Shown here piece after piece: positions 46,065-54,768 of a DNA stretch of 64,000 nucleotides. The DNA lies in NCBI RefSeq assembly GCF_036320485.1, contig NZ_CP132911.1:1736001-1800000 (forward strand), in the 5' to 3' direction. The notes beneath the pieces were generated by a model. It searched no databases and was not told where the DNA came from. It worked only from the letters and a program-made list of their open reading frames with translations. The position numbers and the translations under genes are program-made. Each line of letters opens with the position of its first letter. The first letter of the stretch is position 1. Source of the stretch: Dyella sp. A6. GTDB taxonomy: Bacteria > Pseudomonadota > Gammaproteobacteria > Xanthomonadales > Rhodanobacteraceae.

Positions 46065-47465
46065 ATGGCTACTTCTCTCATCGCTCCTGAGTTCGATCCG
46101 GCGCTGGTAGCGCGCTACGACGTGGCGGGACCGCGTTACACCAGCTATCCGACGAGTCCGCATTTTCGTGCGGACTTTGATGTGATGGCGCTGCGCCGGG
46201 TGATCCGTACCTCGAATGAGGAGCCCATTCCGCGCCCGTTGTCGCTGTACGTGCATGTGCCCTTTTGCATGAGCCCATGCTTCTACTGCGGCTGCAACAG
46301 GGTGATCACCAGGGACGTTGCGCAAGCCAGCCGCTACCTTGAGCGGCTGTATCGCGAGATCGAATTGATGGCGTCGCTGTTCGACCGCGACCGTACGGTG
46401 GAGCAAATGCACTTCGGCGGTGGTACACCCAACTTCCTTGATGCCGCGCAGATGAGCGAGCTGCTTGAATCGTTGTCGAGGCACTTCAGTTTCAGTCGCG
46501 AACCCGAGCGTGAATACGGCATTGAGATCGACCCGCGCTTCGCCGATGGTGACTATGTGGCCAACTTGGGTCGGCTGGGCTTCAATCGGATCTCGGTCGG
46601 CATCCAGGATTTTGATCCGGTAGTGCAGAAGGCGGTGAACCGGATCCAGAGCATGGAGCAGACGCGCGAGATACTGGATGCGGCTCGCGACGCATCGTTC
46701 CGCTCGGCCAGCGTCGACCTAATCTACGGCCTGCCTTTCCAGAGCGTGGCGGGGTTCGGCCGAACCTTGGAGCAGATCGTGGCGCTGAACCCCGATCGGG
46801 TGGCGGTGTACGGCTATGCGCATCTTCCTGAGACGTTCAAAGCGCAGCGGCAGATCGATGAGAACACACTGCCGGACGCCGCCACCCGGCTGGCACTGTT
46901 TGGCTGCGCGCTGGAGAAGTTGTCCGAAGCAGGCTATGTCTACGTTGGCATGGATCATTTTGCGAAGGCCGACGACGAACTGGTCCAGGCGCAGCGCGCG
47001 GGGACGCTGCAGCGCAATTTCCAGGGTTACTCGACCCATGGGGATTGCGACATCGTCGGCTTGGGCGTCAGTGCGATCGGCCGCATCGGCAATACCTACA
47101 GCCAGAATGCGCGCGACCTGATCGGTTACTACGCCGCATTGGATGCAGGAAGGATGCCGGTGATGCGGGGGCTGGAGCTGGATGAGGACGACGTGATCCG
47201 GCGCGAGTTGATCGGCGAATTGATGTGCCACGGCATGATCAGCAAGCCGGGCTTCGGCATGCGTCACCGGCTGCTGTTCGACGAATACTTCGCGAACGAA
47301 AGGCAGCGCCTGCGGGTGCTGATCGACGACGGTCTGGTGAGCGAGAGCGAGCAGGAGATTCGAGTTACCTCGCGAGGGCGTCTGCTATTGCGTATCATCG
47401 CCATGTGCTTTGACGCCTATCTGGGCGACACGGCACAGTCGGCGCGCTATTCGCGCGTCATCTGA
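46065..47465 (+). CDS. hemN: Oxygen-independent coproporphyrinogen III oxidase
   Basis: A 466-residue radical-SAM enzyme that converts coproporphyrinogen III to protoporphyrinogen IX without O2. The cluster-binding motif is Cys68-x3-Cys72-x2-Cys75 (PFCMSPCFYCGCN). AGPRYTSYPTSPHF near the N terminus and GGGTPNFLD (SAM site) are HemN markers. It is full length, unlike HemW homologues. An FNR box directly upstream and the FNR gene directly downstream fit anaerobic control. Confidence 0.96.
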   Translation: MATSLIAPEFDPALVARYDVAGPRYTSYPTSPHFRADFDVMALRRVIRTSNEEPIPRPLSLYVHVPFCMSPCFYCGCNRVITRDVAQASRYLERLYREIELMASLFDRDRTVEQMHFGGGTPNFLDAAQMSELLESLSRHFSFSREPEREYGIEIDPRFADGDYVANLGRLGFNRISVGIQDFDPVVQKAVNRIQSMEQTREILDAARDASFRSASVDLIYGLPFQSVAGFGRTLEQIVALNPDRVAVYGYAHLPETFKAQRQIDENTLPDAATRLALFGCALEKLSEAGYVYVGMDHFAKADDELVQAQRAGTLQRNFQGYSTHGDCDIVGLGVSAIGRIGNTYSQNARDLIGYYAALDAGRMPVMRGLELDEDDVIRRELIGELMCHGMISKPGFGMRHRLLFDEYFANERQRLRVLIDDGLVSESEQEIRVTSRGRLLLRIIAMCFDAYLGDTAQSARYSRVI

Positions 47466-47496
47466 CTATGTCGTTCTCCCAGGCAACACCACAATA

Positions 47497-48258
47497 ATGC
47501 AATTCAAGCACCCGGCAGGACGCCTGCCAGAGCCGCCCAACCCCATCGCCGACGACGGCGACGAGACCAGATTTTGTGGTACGTGTGCATTCTCGAGCGC
47601 GTGTGTAGCCGCGGGCTACCAGAAGCCTGATCTGGCCGAGCTGCAATGTCTGGTCGAGCATGTCGGCCCCTTTCGTACCGGCGACCATGTGTTCCGGACG
47701 AGGGACCCGTTCCGGGCGATCTTTGCGGTTCGAAGCGGCACGGTGAAAACCCGCATATTCGATCAGGACGGCCACGAGCAGGTACTCGGTTTCTATCTGC
47801 CTGGCGAGGTGATCGGACTGAATGCGATCTACCCGGAACATTTCCCTTGCGATGCGGTGGCGTTGGACACCGCGTTTTTCTGCCGCTTCTCGTTTCCCGC
47901 GATGAGCGCGCTGGCCGCGCGCCTGCCGGCGTTGCAGCAGCACCTGTTTCGCATGCTGAGCAAGGAGCTGGGCAGTGCGAGTCTGCTGGCCGGCGACCAC
48001 AGTGCGGACGAGCGCGTCAGCGCGTTCTTGGTGGATCTCGCAAACCGCTATGCAGCATGCGGTTTTTCGGGCAGCCGTTTTCACCTGAGCATGTCGCGTG
48101 GCGATATCGCCAACTATCTTCGCCTGGCCGCGGAGACGGTTAGCCGGGTGCTGAGCCGACTGCGCAACCAGCAACTGATCCGGATCCAGGGGCGTGAGAT
48201 CGAGTTGCTTGATCCCGTGCGTCTGCGTCAGATTGGGCGGGCGCTGCTGGACGGTTGA
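47497..48258 (+). CDS. fnr: FNR/ANR-type anaerobic regulator
   Basis: A 253-residue Crp/Fnr regulator with the oxygen-sensing cysteines: Cys27, Cys30 and Cys36 (FCGTCAFSSAC) plus a central Cys (Cys118 or Cys129), enough for a 4Fe-4S cluster. The recognition helix LAAETVSRVLSRL keeps the Glu-x-x-Ser-Arg pattern that reads TTGAT half-sites. The start at 47497 gives the normal length; a longer frame overlaps hemN. Several FNR-like boxes occur in the following 16 kb, and these genes are likely its regulon. Confidence 0.95.
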   Translation: MQFKHPAGRLPEPPNPIADDGDETRFCGTCAFSSACVAAGYQKPDLAELQCLVEHVGPFRTGDHVFRTRDPFRAIFAVRSGTVKTRIFDQDGHEQVLGFYLPGEVIGLNAIYPEHFPCDAVALDTAFFCRFSFPAMSALAARLPALQQHLFRMLSKELGSASLLAGDHSADERVSAFLVDLANRYAACGFSGSRFHLSMSRGDIANYLRLAAETVSRVLSRLRNQQLIRIQGREIELLDPVRLRQIGRALLDG

Positions 48259-48336
48259 GTTCGACCGTCGCGAGTCGTCGCGGCAGGGGCCGCTGGCTGG
48301 TTTTGGTCCGGGCGGGTGGTGTTAGCCGCCGCCGGC

Positions 48337-48350
48337 TTGATTTGGATCAT
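48337..48350. promoter_or_regulatory. FNR/ANR box upstream of nnrS
   Basis: TTGATTTGGATCAT, nine of ten consensus half-site bases. With a class II spacing the transcript would start near 48385, just upstream of the ATG at 48413, which favours that start codon for nnrS. Confidence 0.75.
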
Positions 48351-48412
48351 GGCCGCCCAGAGGGTGGCATGCCAGCATGGCGAATCATTCTTATTCAGAT
48401 CAGACATGTGAC

Positions 48413-49660
48413 ATGTCTAAGCTGCCGCCGCCCTCCCAGAAAGTAGCGACCTTCGCCGAGCTGCCACGCCTGCTCACCTCCGCGCCCCATCGCCTGTTGT
48501 TTCTCGCCGGCGCTGTCACCGTGCTGTTGAGCATATCGTGGTGGGCGGCGGAGCTGGTCTGGATGCGCTTTGGTCTGGCGGGCTGGCCGCAGCCGTCGAT
48601 TCCCCCGGTCTATGCACACGGCATTCTGATCCAGTACGGCATGTTTCCCTTATTCATTTTCGGCTTTCTGCTGACGGTGTTTCCGCGCTGGCTCAATCAG
48701 CCGGCGTTGCCCCGTTCACGCTATGTGCCAGTGGCAGCGTGCGTGTTCTCCGGCTACGTGTTGTCCAACGTCGGGCTGCTTGATCTGCCTTGGCTGCTGA
48801 TCCTGGGGCAGCTGCTGATGCTGTCGGGTTACCTGATCGGCTGGGGCACGCTGGCGTCGGTGCTGCACGCTTCGCCAAGCCGCGACAACCACGCGCGCTC
48901 CGCCCTGCTGTCGCTGTCGCTGGGGGTGCTCGGCCTGGGTCTGTTCCTGGCGTATCTGTTCGGGGCGCCGCCGGCATGCGCGGACCTAGCGATCCGGCTG
49001 GGTACGTTCGGCCTGTTGCTGCCGATCTTCTTCACGGTGACGCACCGAATGCTGCCCTTCTTCAGTGGAAATGTGGCGAAGGACTACGTGCTGCGACGGC
49101 CGCGCTGGAGTCTGCCGATGGTGTGGCTGTTGTTGCTGGCGCACCTGATGCTGGACTGGAGCGGGGTGATGGGTTGGTTGTGGCTGGTCGACATTCCGCT
49201 GGCGTTGATCTTTGCCTGGCACGCCCTGGCCTGGCAGCCGTGGAAGGCGATGCGGCCGGGGCTGTTGGCGGTGCTACACCTGGCATATGCCTGGTTGCCG
49301 CTGGCCTTTATCTTGTATTCGGTGCAGGACGTGATTTATGCCGAAACCGGGCACCTGATGTTTTTCCGGGCACCACTGCATGCGCTGGGCATCGGCTATT
49401 TCGGCTCGATGCTGGTGGCGATGGTGACGCGCGTGACTCAGGGACATTCGGGGCGCCCGCTGCAGATGGGCGGCGTGGCTTGGCTTTGCTTCGGGATGTT
49501 GCAGCTGGTCTGCGTCGTGCGCATTCGCGCCGAATTCGGGGGTGATGTCTACCTGTGGCTGGTGGTTGCCGCTTTCGGCTGGCTACTCGCGTTCCTACCA
49601 TGGGTTCTGCGTTCGGCATGCGTCTACCTGACGCCGCGTGTTGACGGCAAACCAGGTTGA
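48413..49660 (+). CDS. nnrS: NnrS family membrane protein
   Basis: A 415-residue inner-membrane protein with about 12 helices. The family signature VYAHGILIQYGMFPLFIFGFLLT and the THRMLPFFSGN and FRAPLHALGIGYFGSML blocks contain the conserved histidines thought to bind haem and copper. NnrS relieves nitric-oxide-related metabolic stress in denitrifiers and Vibrio. It is preceded by an FNR box and overlaps an NRAMP-like gene by a TTGA junction. An ATG 36 bases upstream (48377) is possible. Confidence 0.93.
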   Translation: MSKLPPPSQKVATFAELPRLLTSAPHRLLFLAGAVTVLLSISWWAAELVWMRFGLAGWPQPSIPPVYAHGILIQYGMFPLFIFGFLLTVFPRWLNQPALPRSRYVPVAACVFSGYVLSNVGLLDLPWLLILGQLLMLSGYLIGWGTLASVLHASPSRDNHARSALLSLSLGVLGLGLFLAYLFGAPPACADLAIRLGTFGLLLPIFFTVTHRMLPFFSGNVAKDYVLRRPRWSLPMVWLLLLAHLMLDWSGVMGWLWLVDIPLALIFAWHALAWQPWKAMRPGLLAVLHLAYAWLPLAFILYSVQDVIYAETGHLMFFRAPLHALGIGYFGSMLVAMVTRVTQGHSGRPLQMGGVAWLCFGMLQLVCVVRIRAEFGGDVYLWLVVAAFGWLLAFLPWVLRSACVYLTPRVDGKPG

Positions 49661-49665
49661 CAGGG

Positions 49666-50919
49666 ATGAGAGCTGTCAACGTGGCTGCACCGATTCGCCA
49701 TCTGAACCCGTGGATGCGATTTGCGGTGGTGGCGGGGCCGGGCCTGGTGGTGATGCTCGCCGACACAGATGCGGGAAGCGTCATTACCGCGGCGCAGAGT
49801 GGTGCGCAGTCGGGTTATCGGCTTCTGCTGTTGCAGGTGGTGCTGATACCAATCCTGTTTGTCGTGCAGGAGCTTACGGTACGGCTCGGTGTGGTGACCG
49901 GCCATGGGCATGGTCATGCCATCCGCAAGTACTTTGGCGCGCGCTGGGCGTGGGTATCCGTGTTGACGCTGCTGGTGGCTTGTGTCGGTGCGCTAATTAC
50001 CGAGTTGAGCGGCATCGCGGGGGTGGGGGCGCTGATCGGGATTCCGGGCTGGCTCAGCATGGTAATCGTGGTCGTCGGCCTCACCATCATGGCGGTGCGG
50101 GGTTCGTTCCTGAGCGTCGAGCGCATTGCGCTGGCGGTGGGCCTATTCGAATGCGTGTTCCTGTACGTGGCATACAAGGCCGGGCCGGACCTGCATCTGG
50201 CGATGACCCAAGCATTCGACGTTCCAGTCAGGGACTCAGCATACCTCTACTTGGTTGCTGCGAATATCGGTGCGGTGATCATGCCGTGGATGGTCTTTTA
50301 TCAGCAGTCGGCGGTGGTCGAGAAAGGGCTGACCGTTGCCGACCTGCGCGCGGCGCGTTGGGACACGGCCATCGGTTCGGTGGTCACCCAGGTCATCATG
50401 GGTGCCGTGTTGGTCGCGGCAGCGGCCACCATCGGGCGCACTGCCACGGGGCAGTCGCTGGACACGGTGCAGCAGATTGCACAAGCCGTCACGCCGTTCC
50501 TTGGCGAGATAAACGGCACCCTAATGTTTGCGCTGGGCATGATTGGCGCGTCGCTGGTGGCCACCATCGTGTTGACGCTTACCGCTGCGCGCACCCTCGG
50601 TGAGCTGATGGGTTTCAATCATCAGCTTGCGCAGAGTCCGCGGCAGGCGCCTTGGTTCTACGGCGTTTACGTGTTGACCCTGGTTCTCGGTGGGTTGCTG
50701 GTGGCTTCGGGCGTCGATCTGGTCAGGTTGAGTGTGGGTGTCCAGGTGATGAATGCCTTGCTGCTCCCGATCGTTCTCGGCCTTCTGTTCATGCTGGCGC
50801 GACGTGCATTGCCTGAGCCTTATCGACTCAAGGGTGTCTATGCTGTGGTTGTCGCCATCACCATCGTGCTGACCGCCGGGCTGGGACTCTGTGCGGGAAT
50901 AGCCGGCATTCTCAGCTGA
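49666..50919 (+). CDS. NRAMP-like divalent metal transporter with divergent site motifs
   Basis: A 417-residue transporter with about 11 helices. The helix-1 metal motif, DPGN in ordinary NRAMP, reads DTDAGS (residues 33-38), so the Asp is kept but Asn becomes Ser. In helix 6 the MPHN motif becomes MPWM, keeping the Met. Such changes are seen in distant NRAMP branches whose ion range differs from Mn/Fe transporters. It follows nnrS directly (TTG or ATG start), probably as one transcript, and may supply metal for anaerobic enzymes. Confidence 0.88.
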   Translation: MRAVNVAAPIRHLNPWMRFAVVAGPGLVVMLADTDAGSVITAAQSGAQSGYRLLLLQVVLIPILFVVQELTVRLGVVTGHGHGHAIRKYFGARWAWVSVLTLLVACVGALITELSGIAGVGALIGIPGWLSMVIVVVGLTIMAVRGSFLSVERIALAVGLFECVFLYVAYKAGPDLHLAMTQAFDVPVRDSAYLYLVAANIGAVIMPWMVFYQQSAVVEKGLTVADLRAARWDTAIGSVVTQVIMGAVLVAAAATIGRTATGQSLDTVQQIAQAVTPFLGEINGTLMFALGMIGASLVATIVLTLTAARTLGELMGFNHQLAQSPRQAPWFYGVYVLTLVLGGLLVASGVDLVRLSVGVQVMNALLLPIVLGLLFMLARRALPEPYRLKGVYAVVVAITIVLTAGLGLCAGIAGILS

Positions 50920-51065
50920 CCCTGCCTGACGGTACGCCGTGGCGAAGGCGCTCGAAGCGGCCCGTCTGACCTGTATCAGCAGATCGTCGGTGCGCCTTTG
51001 GCAAAGTGGCCCGCTGTCAAAGCGCGAAATCACGTGACCAGATCGCGATCCAGAGGTGGAATGTC

Positions 51066-51389
51066 ATGACACATGTCGTTACCGAGAACTGCATCAACTG
51101 CAAGCACACCGATTGCGTGGAGGTGTGCCCGGTTGACTGCTTTCATGCCGGTCCGAATTTTCTGGTGATCGATCCGATGGAATGCATCGACTGCACGCTA
51201 TGCGTACAGGAGTGCCCGGTCGATGCGATCTTCCCCGAGCTGGACGTCCCGTCGGGGCATGAGAAGTTCCTGGCCATAAATGCCGAGCTCGCGCCGCTGT
51301 GGCCGTCGCTGACCAGCAAGATCCCCGCGCTGGAGGACGCCGATCGCTGGGACGGCGTGGCGGACAAATTGCCTCTGCTCAAACGCTGA
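51066..51389 (+). CDS. fdxA: 7Fe ferredoxin FdxA
   Basis: A 107-residue ferredoxin with two cluster sites: Cys9-x2-Cys12-x4-Cys17-x3-Cys21 (3Fe-4S type) and Cys40-x2-Cys43-x2-Cys46-x3-Cys50 (4Fe-4S). The C-terminal extension of about 50 residues ([12 protein letters not shown]) is typical of FdxA. It is a cytoplasmic low-potential electron carrier. The ATG at 51066 has AGGTGGAATGTC upstream. The anaerobic neighbours suggest it may feed electrons to UbiU-UbiV or other FeS enzymes, which is inference. Confidence 0.95.
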   Translation: MTHVVTENCINCKHTDCVEVCPVDCFHAGPNFLVIDPMECIDCTLCVQECPVDAIFPELDVPSGHEKFLAINAELAPLWPSLTSKIPALEDADRWDGVADKLPLLKR

Positions 51390-51436
51390 ATGCAGCTAAA
51401 AGAGCCGCGCGGTCCGGACACTTTCAGCGAGATCAG

Positions 51437-51450
51437 CTGATCTGGGTCAG
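51437..51450. promoter_or_regulatory. Weak FNR/Dnr-like box upstream of the DUF2249 gene
   Basis: CTGATCTGGGTCAG matches eight of ten half-site bases of the relaxed Crp/Fnr consensus (T/C)TGA(T/C)-N4-(A/G)TCA(A/G). It lies 58 bases before the start codon. It overlaps a perfect palindrome AGATCAGCTGATCT at 51430-51443. Confidence 0.4.
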
Positions 51451-51507
51451 AGGTTCGAACGGGATAACAGCCTATCGTGGAGTGGTTATCCACTTTCAGG
51501 AATGATC

Positions 51508-51777
51508 ATGATCCAGATGCAACCTGTCGCTGAACAACACATCCATGTATTTGACGCACGTGGCGTAGCGCGCCGGTTTCGCCATTCGGCCATCTTCGGC
51601 GCGATGGATGCATTGCGCTCAGGTGAAACCATGCGCTTCGTGAACGACCACGATCCGATACCGCTGATCGCGCAATTGCGGAATCGCTTCGGCGACAACC
51701 TGACCGTCACCTATCGCGAGCGTGGCCCCGAAACCGTAGTCATCGATTTCGGGATTACCGAACTGCCCCCGCAATAG
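51508..51777 (+). CDS. DUF2249 protein
   Basis: An 89-residue TusA-like-fold protein. HIHVFDARGVARRFRHSAIFGAMDALRSGE and PIPLIAQLRNRFGDNL follow the DUF2249 pattern. The family is recurrent in denitrification clusters. The ATG at 51508 has AGGA 6 bases upstream; the ATG two codons earlier has none. A second DUF2249 gene lies at 62725-63006. Function is unproven; a sulfur or electron relay role is often suggested. Confidence 0.85.
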   Translation: MIQMQPVAEQHIHVFDARGVARRFRHSAIFGAMDALRSGETMRFVNDHDPIPLIAQLRNRFGDNLTVTYRERGPETVVIDFGITELPPQ

Positions 51778-51831
51778 GGAGTGGTCTGAATAAAATATCC
51801 GACTTTCCATGATCAAACGCCACGAATCAGC

Positions 51832-52396
51832 ATGCGCGATACGCTGGCAGCCGTGCTCGGGGTGGTTGCGGACGGCTTGCTGGAATATAGCTATCTCGAT
51901 ACCAGTTCGACTGGCGGGCTACTCCTGTCCCACCATGGTCGGAGCCTACCTGCAGGTGCGCATGGTGGTGATGGCTCTGTTTCCGGATGGCACGGCGACG
52001 CGCGGCGAGATCGACATGCGCATGCCGGAGACGGAAGGGGCCAACGGCATGATCGCGCAGGTCCCGATCCTGGTTACCGGCGTCGCCGCCGCGGACGGTT
52101 TTCACGGGATTGGAGGGCATTATGTCCGCCAGCATCCGTTGCAATTCGCGGATGTCGGTGATGCCAGTGTGATCGGCTTCCGCCGCCACGGCGTAAGGCA
52201 GACCGTGTCGGTCGAGCTCGACTTGCGTTCTGTCTCCGCGCCGCCGATGCGCGCACTGCTTGCCACGGCGATCGAGCCAGAGACCACGCCGTCGTAACAC
52301 GAGATGCTGGCGCAGACGTGGCAGGGGCGCGTACAAGTGTTGCTGCTGGATCATGCCGGCGATCCTGCGGCGCTGCTAGTGATCCGCATTCAGTGA
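51832..52396 (+). pseudogene. FmdE-family gene broken by frameshift and stop
   Basis: Two frames together give an FmdE-like protein: MRDTLAAVLGVVADGLLEYS, then in the next frame PVRLAGYSCPTMVGAYLQVR with the family Cys motif (GYSCPT), then GFHGIGGHYVRQHPL. Deleting one A near 51902 joins the frames perfectly (YLD-PVRLAGYSCPT). The second frame also stops at TAA (52295-52297) and continues in frame for 32 codons (EMLAQTWQGRVQVLLLDH). Two independent lesions indicate a decayed gene rather than one sequencing error. Confidence 0.75.
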
Positions 52397-52491
52397 GCCG
52401 GCTGACGTAGCCCGTTGTCGTGCGTCAGCGGACGATGGTGATGGTGGCAGCTGCTGTCGCCGTGACCGGCGCTGGCTTCTTGATGTTCAGG

Positions 52492-52505
52492 TTGACCTTA
52501 ATCAA
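52492..52505. promoter_or_regulatory. FNR/ANR box upstream of the PLP decarboxylase
   Basis: TTGACCTTAATCAA, nine of ten consensus bases. It lies 53 bases before the small ORF at 52559 and 172 bases before the decarboxylase start. Confidence 0.7.
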
Positions 52506-52558
52506 TGCGCGCACGCCCGGCGCCAACGAGCATAGGCGCCCCGCAGGAGGATGCTGAA

Positions 52559-52681
52559 ATGAGCGATCGATGGCCCGCAGTGTTCGCTGATGCGAGAAGG
52601 ATTCACTCGATCCCGTCGCGTGCGATCGCCGCGCCTTGTCCAGTACCTCACGCCGTGGCTGACCGGAGGTGGCCCGTATGA
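52559..52681 (+). CDS. Possible 40-residue leader or small protein
   Basis: An ATG preceded by a perfect AGGAGG at 8 bases spacing opens a 40-codon frame (MSDRWPAVFADARRIHSIPS...) whose TGA overlaps the decarboxylase start (ATGA). This translational coupling is the main evidence; the peptide itself matches nothing I know. It lacks a membrane segment. It may be a coupling leader rather than a functional protein. Confidence 0.4.
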   Translation: MSDRWPAVFADARRIHSIPSRAIAAPCPVPHAVADRRWPV

Positions 52682-54651
52682 GCGCGGCCACGCCGCTGTC
52701 GTGGCATGGTTCGAGGGACCACACGCTGGATGCCTGCTTTCTCGGCCCGTATGGAGAGAACGACAGCTTGCTGGAAAAGTTGCTGGTGGAGTTCCTGCGC
52801 GACCATGTCTACTGGCGCCGGAATTTTCATCCTGAGGATCCACCGGCCATCGCCACGTCGGCGGCACGGGACCCGGGTTATCTGGCCTTCGAGTCACGCA
52901 TGCGTCGCGAACTGCACCAGCTTTCCGCGGCGCTGAAGAAATCGGTGCCGTTCCACAGCCCGCGTTACATCGGACACATGGCATCGGACCTGCTGCTACC
53001 GGGGCTGGCGGCACAGATCCTGACCCTGCCTTACAACCCCAACAATGTCAGCGAGGATGCCGCGCCAGTCACGGTGGACATGGAGGTGCAGGTTGGCCTG
53101 CAGCTGGCCCGCATGGTTGGCTATCCGCATGACCCGGTACAGCCGGCGTGTGCGTTCGGACATCTCACCTCAGGCGGCACGTTGGCGAATTACCAGGCGT
53201 TGCGGCTGGCGCTGGCGCTGAAGGCCTTTCCGGTCGCGTTGCGCGCCGCAGGTGTGTCGGACATCGCACTGCCTTCCGACGACTGGGAAGCTTTCAATCT
53301 TTCGCCGGCGGCCGGCGTCGCCTTGCTGGACACCTGGCAGCAATGGCTGGCGACACTACCGACGTCGCAACGCAGTCGCTGGCATGCACGAGTCGAGGCG
53401 CAGCGCATCGAGCAGCTCGGACTGGCGGGCTTCTTCGCGGCCCACCCCGACCTGCGGGTTCCGCTGGTGCTGGCACCGGTCACCGCCCACTACTCGTGGA
53501 GCAAGGGCCTCAAACTGCTGGGTCTGGGGCGCGCACAACTGGAACTGTTGCCGACGCATGGCATGCGGCTCGACACGGATGAGCTGGAAGCCACCCTGGC
53601 GCGTTGCGCCCGTGAGCGCCAGCCCATCCTGATGTGCGTGGCAGTGCTGGGCGGAACCGAGTACGGCACCATCGATCCGATTGACGGTGTGCTGGCGGCA
53701 CGCACTCGCTCGCGCGTGCTGGGCCTGGACTTTTCGGTCCACGTGGACGGTGCCTGGGGCGGTTATCTGGCCACCATTTTTCGCGCGGAGGATGGCAGCT
53801 TGCGGCCACGCGAAGAGGTCGCCAACGAGTTTACCGGGTTCCCTTCGCCCGCGGTCTACGCCGCGTTTGCGGCACTCGCCGATACGGACTCGGTCACAGT
53901 GGATCCGCACAAGCTCGGCTACCTGCCCTATGGCGCGGGTGCCTTTGTCTGTCGCGACCACCGGGCGGTGGCGTTGCTGGCCGAGCGCGCCGATTACGTC
54001 TTTCATGCCAGCATACCGATGGACTATCTCGCACGCTATCGCAGCCTGGGTCAGTTCGTGCCCGAAGGGTCCAAATCAGGCGCGGCCGCGGCGGCGGTCT
54101 ACGTCACCCACAAGGTATTGCCGCTGGATCACCGGCATTTCGGTCGACTGCCTGCACAGACCGTTCGTTGTGCCGAGTCCTTCTACGCCCATGCACAACG
54201 GTTTGCGCTGAACATGGCCGATCAGTTTCTTGCCATCGTGCCGGTGGCACCCGACAGCAATCTGGTGTGCCTGGCCATCAACCCGCGTGGCAACACGTCG
54301 CTGGCGAAGGCCAATACCTTCCTGCGTACGCTGCATGACACCTTGCGCTGCGATCCGGGCCAGCCGCTGCAGACCAAGGAGTATTTCGGTTCGGTTACCA
54401 GCTTACGCCCGGAGATGCTAGGCAAGGCGGAGACCCTGCGGATCTTCCACGCGCTCGGGCTGGAAGAGTCCACGCTAGGTGAGGAGGAGGACAGCGACTG
54501 CCTGATGATCCTGCGCCACACGCTAATGAATCCGTACCTGATCGACCATGAGAACGGCGTCAGCTACATCGAGGGCTATTTCGAGTTCCTGACCCGTCGC
54601 CTGCGCATGCTGGCAAGCCATGATGGAGTGGCCGCAGTCGCGTCGTCCTGA
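52678..54651 (+). CDS. Group II PLP-dependent amino-acid decarboxylase
   Basis: A 657-residue enzyme. The PLP lysine is Lys412 in SVTVDPHKLGYLPYGAGAF; the cofactor Asp and neighbouring Ala lie in SVHVDGAWGGYL, and TSGGTLANYQALR and PVTAHYSWSKG complete the glutamate/aspartate/aromatic decarboxylase pattern. The N-terminal 100 residues with SPRYIGHMASDLLLP are as in the long PLP-decarboxylase branch. The substrate cannot be named; aspartate (as PanP), glutamate or an aromatic acid are options. An FNR box upstream and ubiD downstream place it in the anaerobic regulon. Confidence 0.9.
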   Translation: MSAATPLSWHGSRDHTLDACFLGPYGENDSLLEKLLVEFLRDHVYWRRNFHPEDPPAIATSAARDPGYLAFESRMRRELHQLSAALKKSVPFHSPRYIGHMASDLLLPGLAAQILTLPYNPNNVSEDAAPVTVDMEVQVGLQLARMVGYPHDPVQPACAFGHLTSGGTLANYQALRLALALKAFPVALRAAGVSDIALPSDDWEAFNLSPAAGVALLDTWQQWLATLPTSQRSRWHARVEAQRIEQLGLAGFFAAHPDLRVPLVLAPVTAHYSWSKGLKLLGLGRAQLELLPTHGMRLDTDELEATLARCARERQPILMCVAVLGGTEYGTIDPIDGVLAARTRSRVLGLDFSVHVDGAWGGYLATIFRAEDGSLRPREEVANEFTGFPSPAVYAAFAALADTDSVTVDPHKLGYLPYGAGAFVCRDHRAVALLAERADYVFHASIPMDYLARYRSLGQFVPEGSKSGAAAAAVYVTHKVLPLDHRHFGRLPAQTVRCAESFYAHAQRFALNMADQFLAIVPVAPDSNLVCLAINPRGNTSLAKANTFLRTLHDTLRCDPGQPLQTKEYFGSVTSLRPEMLGKAETLRIFHALGLEESTLGEEEDSDCLMILRHTLMNPYLIDHENGVSYIEGYFEFLTRRLRMLASHDGVAAVASS

Positions 54652-54768
54652 TACGCTGCCCAGGTCGGTCCATGTCCGGGGCATCGCTTGGCGCGACGGA
54701 TTGATCGGCGTCAGGGCATGCCGGCGCGCAACGCGCGAAAGTCGGCATACTCTCCCGATCATTCGGCC

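Noticed and set aside
51430..51443. Perfect palindrome AGATCAGCTGATCT
   Set aside because: Interesting as a dyad, but it matches no operator family I know and overlaps the weak FNR-like box; a 14-bp palindrome alone is weak evidence.
52435..52557. A 40-codon plus-strand frame with a membrane-like segment (MVMVAAAVAVTGAGFLMF)
   Set aside because: It lacks a clear ribosome-binding site, and the FNR-like box at 52492-52505 lies inside it, which points to promoter DNA.
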